In this document: piece after piece, positions 6,337-7,524 of the stretch | Layout of the letters: each line of letters starts with the position of its first letter | Numbering within the stretch: the first letter of the stretch is position 1 | Source: Chloroflexota bacterium | GTDB taxonomy: Bacteria > Chloroflexota > Dehalococcoidia > Bin125 | Assembly (NCBI GenBank): GCA_026707335.1 | Contig: JAPOXB010000153.1 | Coordinates: 1-7,524 of the forward strand | Reading direction: 5' to 3' | Length of the DNA: 7,524 nucleotides | Translations under genes and position numbers: made by a program | Notes under the pieces: model-generated | Told to the model about the DNA's origin: nothing | Databases searched by the model: none | Seen by the model: the letters and a program-made list of their open reading frames with translations, nothing else

Positions 6337-6705
6337 TCAGAAGCCGTGGATGGCGCGCTTGGCGTTGCGCGGCCGGGCCGGGATGCGGGCCGCCTTGCCG
6401 GTGCGGCCGCGCAGGTAGTAGAGCTTGGCCCGCCGCACGCGGCCGCGGCGCGTGACTTCGACCTTCTCCGTCCGGGGGGAGTGCAGCAGGAACTTGCGCT
6501 CGACGCCGATGCCGCCGGTCACGCGGCGCACGGTGAAGTTGCTCGACGAGCCCTTGCGGCTCAGCGCGATGACCACGCCCTCGAAGACCTGCGTGCGCTC
6601 GCGGTCGCCCTCGACGATGCGCACGTGGACGCGCACCGTGTCGCCGGGCTGGAAATCCTCGATGGCGGGGTTGCGTTCGAGTTCGAGCAGGTCGGAGCGG
6701 TCCAT
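6337..6705 (-). CDS. rplS: 50S ribosomal protein L19
   Basis: L19 sits at the 30S-50S interface of the ribosome. The 122-residue product has the usual length and the family landmarks FQPGDTVRVHVRIVEGDRER (18-37), QVFEGVVIA, NFTVRRVTGGIGVERKFLLH and RRAKLYYLRGRTGKAARI near the end. The ATG at 6705 matches the family start (MDRSDLLELER). A longer open frame back to 6864 gives residues unlike L19. No Shine-Dalgarno sequence precedes the ATG, but TACAAT ends nine bases upstream, suggesting an almost leaderless transcript. In most bacteria rplS directly follows trmD; here 724 bases separate them. priA follows after about 40-60 bases. Confidence 0.96.
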   Translation of the reverse strand: MDRSDLLELERNPAIEDFQPGDTVRVHVRIVEGDRERTQVFEGVVIALSRKGSSSNFTVRRVTGGIGVERKFLLHSPRTEKVEVTRRGRVRRAKLYYLRGRTGKAARIPARPRNAKRAIHGF

Positions 6706-6714
6706 CGCGCGACC

Positions 6715-6720
6715 ATTGTA
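6715..6720 (-). promoter_or_regulatory. Likely -10 box of rplS (near-leaderless start)
   Basis: The minus strand reads TACAAT at 6720-6715, followed by nine bases and then the rplS ATG. A start site 6-7 bases after the box would leave a leader of about three bases. No -35 match is seen (CGCCCA at the 17-base spacing), and the TG upstream is one base out of the ideal extended -10 position, so the support is the box itself and the lack of a Shine-Dalgarno sequence. Confidence 0.45.
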
Positions 6721-6813
6721 GGCACGGCCGCGGTCGCTGGGCGAGATGTGGGGTCGGGCCTGCGTGTCGGCGGCGTCGTTCGGGGGCGGGGATGGGGAGC
6801 GGTATGCTCCGGT

Positions 6814-6850
6814 AAGGCGCGACAAGGGCTCGCTAAGGGCCGCCAAGGGG
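6814..6850 (+). repeat. Four phased AAGG(G) motifs upstream of the small gene
   Basis: AAGG at 6814 and AAGGG at 6824, 6835 and 6845 recur every 10, 11 and 10 bases, each in a short GC-rich unit. The last copy is placed as the Shine-Dalgarno sequence of the ATG at 6858. A TATGCT (6803-6808) just before the array could be a -10 box. The spacing is seen directly; a binding-site role is inference. Confidence 0.4.
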
Positions 6851-6857
6851 GGCGCAG

Positions 6858-7007
6858 ATGCCACGCAGTGACGACCGTGGGTGGGAGGAACTGCTCCGCT
6901 ACGGCGAGCGGCGGGCGCGGGAGTTGGGCATCCGCCCGGAGGACGTGGCGCGCCTGGTGGAGGAGTACTGGGCGGAGGTGCGTGCGGACGGGAAAGGTAC
7001 CCGTTAG
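6858..7007 (+). CDS. Small uncharacterised protein (49 aa), possibly antitoxin-tail-like
   Basis: ATG at 6858 has AAGGGGGG a few bases upstream and opens a 49-codon frame ending TAG at 7005-7007. The product is charged and mostly helical: WEELLRYGERRARELG (9-24), then IRPEDVARLVEEYWAEVRAD (25-44). The pattern 'W..L...G...A...GI..EDV..LI.E.R' recalls the C-terminal, toxin-binding tails of small antitoxins that partner PIN-domain toxins, but no DNA-binding part and no neighbouring toxin are present. That likeness is from memory and weak. Good codon use and a clear ribosome-binding site favour a real gene. It lies on the opposite strand to the trmD/rplS genes that flank it. Confidence 0.55.
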   Translation: MPRSDDRGWEELLRYGERRARELGIRPEDVARLVEEYWAEVRADGKGTR

Positions 7008-7052
7008 CCGCCGCGGCCCAGCGCGCCCGCGCTGCGCCGCCGGCCGGGTGTG

Positions 7053-7061
7053 TGGTACAAT
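7053..7061 (+). promoter_or_regulatory. Extended -10 promoter (TGGTACAAT)
   Basis: TGG directly followed by TACAAT matches an extended -10 element (TGn plus a five-of-six -10 box). It needs no -35 box, and none is seen 17 bases upstream (TGCGCC). The predicted start is about 7067-7068. No good protein start follows, so it probably drives a non-coding RNA. Confidence 0.55.
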
Positions 7062-7065
7062 GCCG

Positions 7066-7185
7066 GTGGAGCCAGGGGACGTGACCCCCCGACGGCCGGA
7101 CGCCTAGAGGCCACTTCGGCTATGGCCGCCGCCTCCGTGAAGGCGACTCCACCAGCGCCCCCGATCCTAGAGGCGGGGGCGCTGC
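7066..7185 (+). ncRNA. Candidate structured small RNA, about 115 nt, family unknown
   Basis: Downstream of the extended -10 promoter, GGTGGAG (7065-7071) can pair with CTCCACC (7147-7153), enclosing two smaller stems. The first is GGGG/CCCC around a 6-base loop (7075-7088). The second runs from ACGG/CCGT (7092-7095 with 7135-7138) through AGGC/GCCT to GGCCA/TGGCC (7109-7113 with 7123-7127). A 9-bp hairpin closes the locus at 7154-7183. The 9-mer CCTAGAGGC occurs twice (7103-7111 and in the loop of the last hairpin, 7166-7174). The predicted start falls 2-3 bases inside the outer stem, which weakens the model. It lacks the hallmark sequences of SRP RNA, tmRNA and RNase P RNA. In DNA this GC-rich, stems arise by chance, so confidence is limited. 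Confidence 0.35.
7154..7183 (+). terminator. 9-bp GC hairpin, possible terminator without a U-tract
   Basis: AGCGCCCCC (7154-7162) pairs perfectly with GGGGGCGCT (7175-7183) around a 12-base loop. It stands where the candidate small RNA should end. No T-run follows on the plus strand or, read the other way, on the minus strand, so intrinsic termination is possible but not proven. Confidence 0.4.
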
Positions 7186-7290
7186 TACGTCAGGCTCCGC
7201 CGACTGCGGCGGCGAACGGTCTGACGCGTCGCCCTACCGCCCCTGGGTCGCCGCCCCTGATGGTGCACGAAGCCCCACCCCCACACGCGA

Positions 7291-7338
7291 CGCCCCCCGA
7301 CCGCCTATTCGCTTCGGGGGCGTGTCGGAGTCGCCCCC
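7291..7338. repeat. Three competing hairpin arms (CGCCCCC / GGGGGCG / CGCCCCC)
   Basis: The middle arm GGGGGCG (7316-7322) can pair with CGCCCCC on its left (within 7291-7298) or with CGCCCCC on its right (7332-7338, 9-base loop), but not both. GTGTCGG is repeated directly after the middle and right arms (7322-7328, 7339-7345). This is the geometry of an attenuator or of overlapping bidirectional terminators. It lies about 90-140 bases beyond the trmD stop, so termination of trmD is one reading. Confidence 0.4.
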
Positions 7339-7429
7339 GTGTCGGTGTGCTCCTCTACCTGTCTACCAGCCGCGCAGTCGATCTGCGTGAAGCGCGCGCA
7401 CTCTGCCGCAGAATCGCGGCGTTCGGACC

Positions 7430-7524
7430 TCACGGCCCCCGACCGCCGAGCAGGTCCGGCCGGCGGCGGGCCGTCCGATCGAGGCGCTGCTGGCGGCGCC
7501 AGGCCTCGATGCGGGCGTGGTCGC
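7430..7524 (-). CDS. trmD: tRNA (guanine-N1)-methyltransferase TrmD, C-terminal end only
   Basis: TrmD methylates G37 next to the anticodon of several tRNAs and prevents frameshifting. Only the last 31 codons are in the window. They read DHARIEAWRRQQRLDRTARR, then RPDLL and a short tail to TGA at 7432-7430. The pattern 'GDHAxIxxWRRxQxLxRTxxRRPDLL' is the characteristic TrmD C-terminus, in the domain that clamps the tRNA. Finding it upstream of rplS on the same strand supports the call, since trmD-rplS is one of the most conserved gene pairs. The gene continues beyond the right edge. Confidence 0.85.
   Translation of the reverse strand, partial: DHARIEAWRRQQRLDRTARRRPDLLGGRGP

Larger units (their letters stand above)
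7008..7429. other. Long intergenic region with hairpins, no protein gene recognised
   Basis: Between the small gene and the trmD stop I see no convincing protein gene on either strand. The region is rich in GC hairpins. Besides those listed separately, CCGCCG/CGGCGG with an ACTG loop lies at 7197-7212, and CGCAG/CTGCG at about 7372-7386. A 15-codon frame from ATG 7060 to TAG overlaps the promoter -10 box and has no ribosome-binding site, so it is not called. Some hairpins could also end the minus-strand trmD transcript, but none is followed by a T-run on either strand. Confidence 0.5.

Noticed and set aside
3722..6418. An 898-codon open frame on the plus strand opposite priA
   Set aside because: It is Ala/Gly/Arg-rich, has no recognisable motif and mirrors priA codon positions. 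Long antisense frames are expected in DNA this GC-rich, and priA itself shows all its catalytic motifs.
6337..6864. Longer rplS frame starting at 6864
   Set aside because: The added residues are unlike L19, and they run across the promoter region and the repeat array; the family start is at 6705.
7040..7075. Likeness to a T-box (GGTGTGTGGTAC)
   Set aside because: The conserved T-box bulge sequence is not matched, and no aminoacyl-tRNA or amino-acid gene lies downstream; the bases are better read as an extended -10 box.
7074..7104. Likeness to a ZTP riboswitch (CGTGAC within GC stems)
   Set aside because: Only a short core matches. The characteristic pseudoknot segment was not found, and no purine-biosynthesis gene follows on the plus strand.
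1..7524. CRISPR arrays, tRNA/rRNA genes, insertion sequences or transposases
   Set aside because: No regularly spaced direct repeats with unique spacers, no tRNA T-loop signature in a cloverleaf context, no rRNA segments and no transposase motifs were seen on either strand.

Overview
This is a very GC-rich bacterial chromosome segment. One hand-counted line inside priA (4261-4320) is 49/60 G+C. It carries conserved housekeeping genes, all on the minus strand. Read in the direction of transcription they are: 3' end of trmD (7430-7524), rplS (6337-6705), priA (3488-6295), def (2899-3408), yajC (1206-1568) and the 5' part of secD (1-1142). The products cover tRNA modification, the ribosome, replication restart, N-terminal protein maturation and the Sec translocon. 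The composition, the apparently leaderless starts and the long PriA would fit a Chloroflexota-like lineage. That placement is inference, since nothing in the window is diagnostic.

Two places break this core, and both carry plus-strand material. The first is 1660-2940, between def and yajC: a compact toxin-antitoxin (TA) cluster visibly lower in GC (line 2461-2520 is 33/60). It starts with a complete RelE/ParE-type toxin and a Phd-like/XRE fusion antitoxin, overlapping by GTGA and driven by a good sigma70-type promoter whose predicted start is the toxin's first codon. Next comes an intact HigA-type antidote (2448-2726). Its toxin survives only as the last ~27 codons (2365-2448), ending in a TGATG overlap with the antidote. 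Last is the N-terminal half of a third, XRE-type antitoxin (from 2766), broken off against the 3' end of def. The cluster therefore looks like one working module plus two eroded ones.

The second break is 6706-7429, between trmD and rplS, which are normally close neighbours. These 724 bases hold a plausible 49-codon plus-strand gene (6858-7007) preceded by helically phased AAGG(G) motifs. A strong extended -10 promoter (7053-7061) follows, facing a stretch that can fold into a stem-enclosed RNA ending in a 9-bp GC hairpin (to 7183). Beyond that are three mutually exclusive GC-rich hairpin arms (7291-7338).

No rRNA, tRNA, CRISPR array, insertion sequence or transposase was seen. The best candidates for something undescribed are the plus-strand RNA locus with its small neighbour gene, and the layered TA cluster in which antitoxins outlive their toxins.
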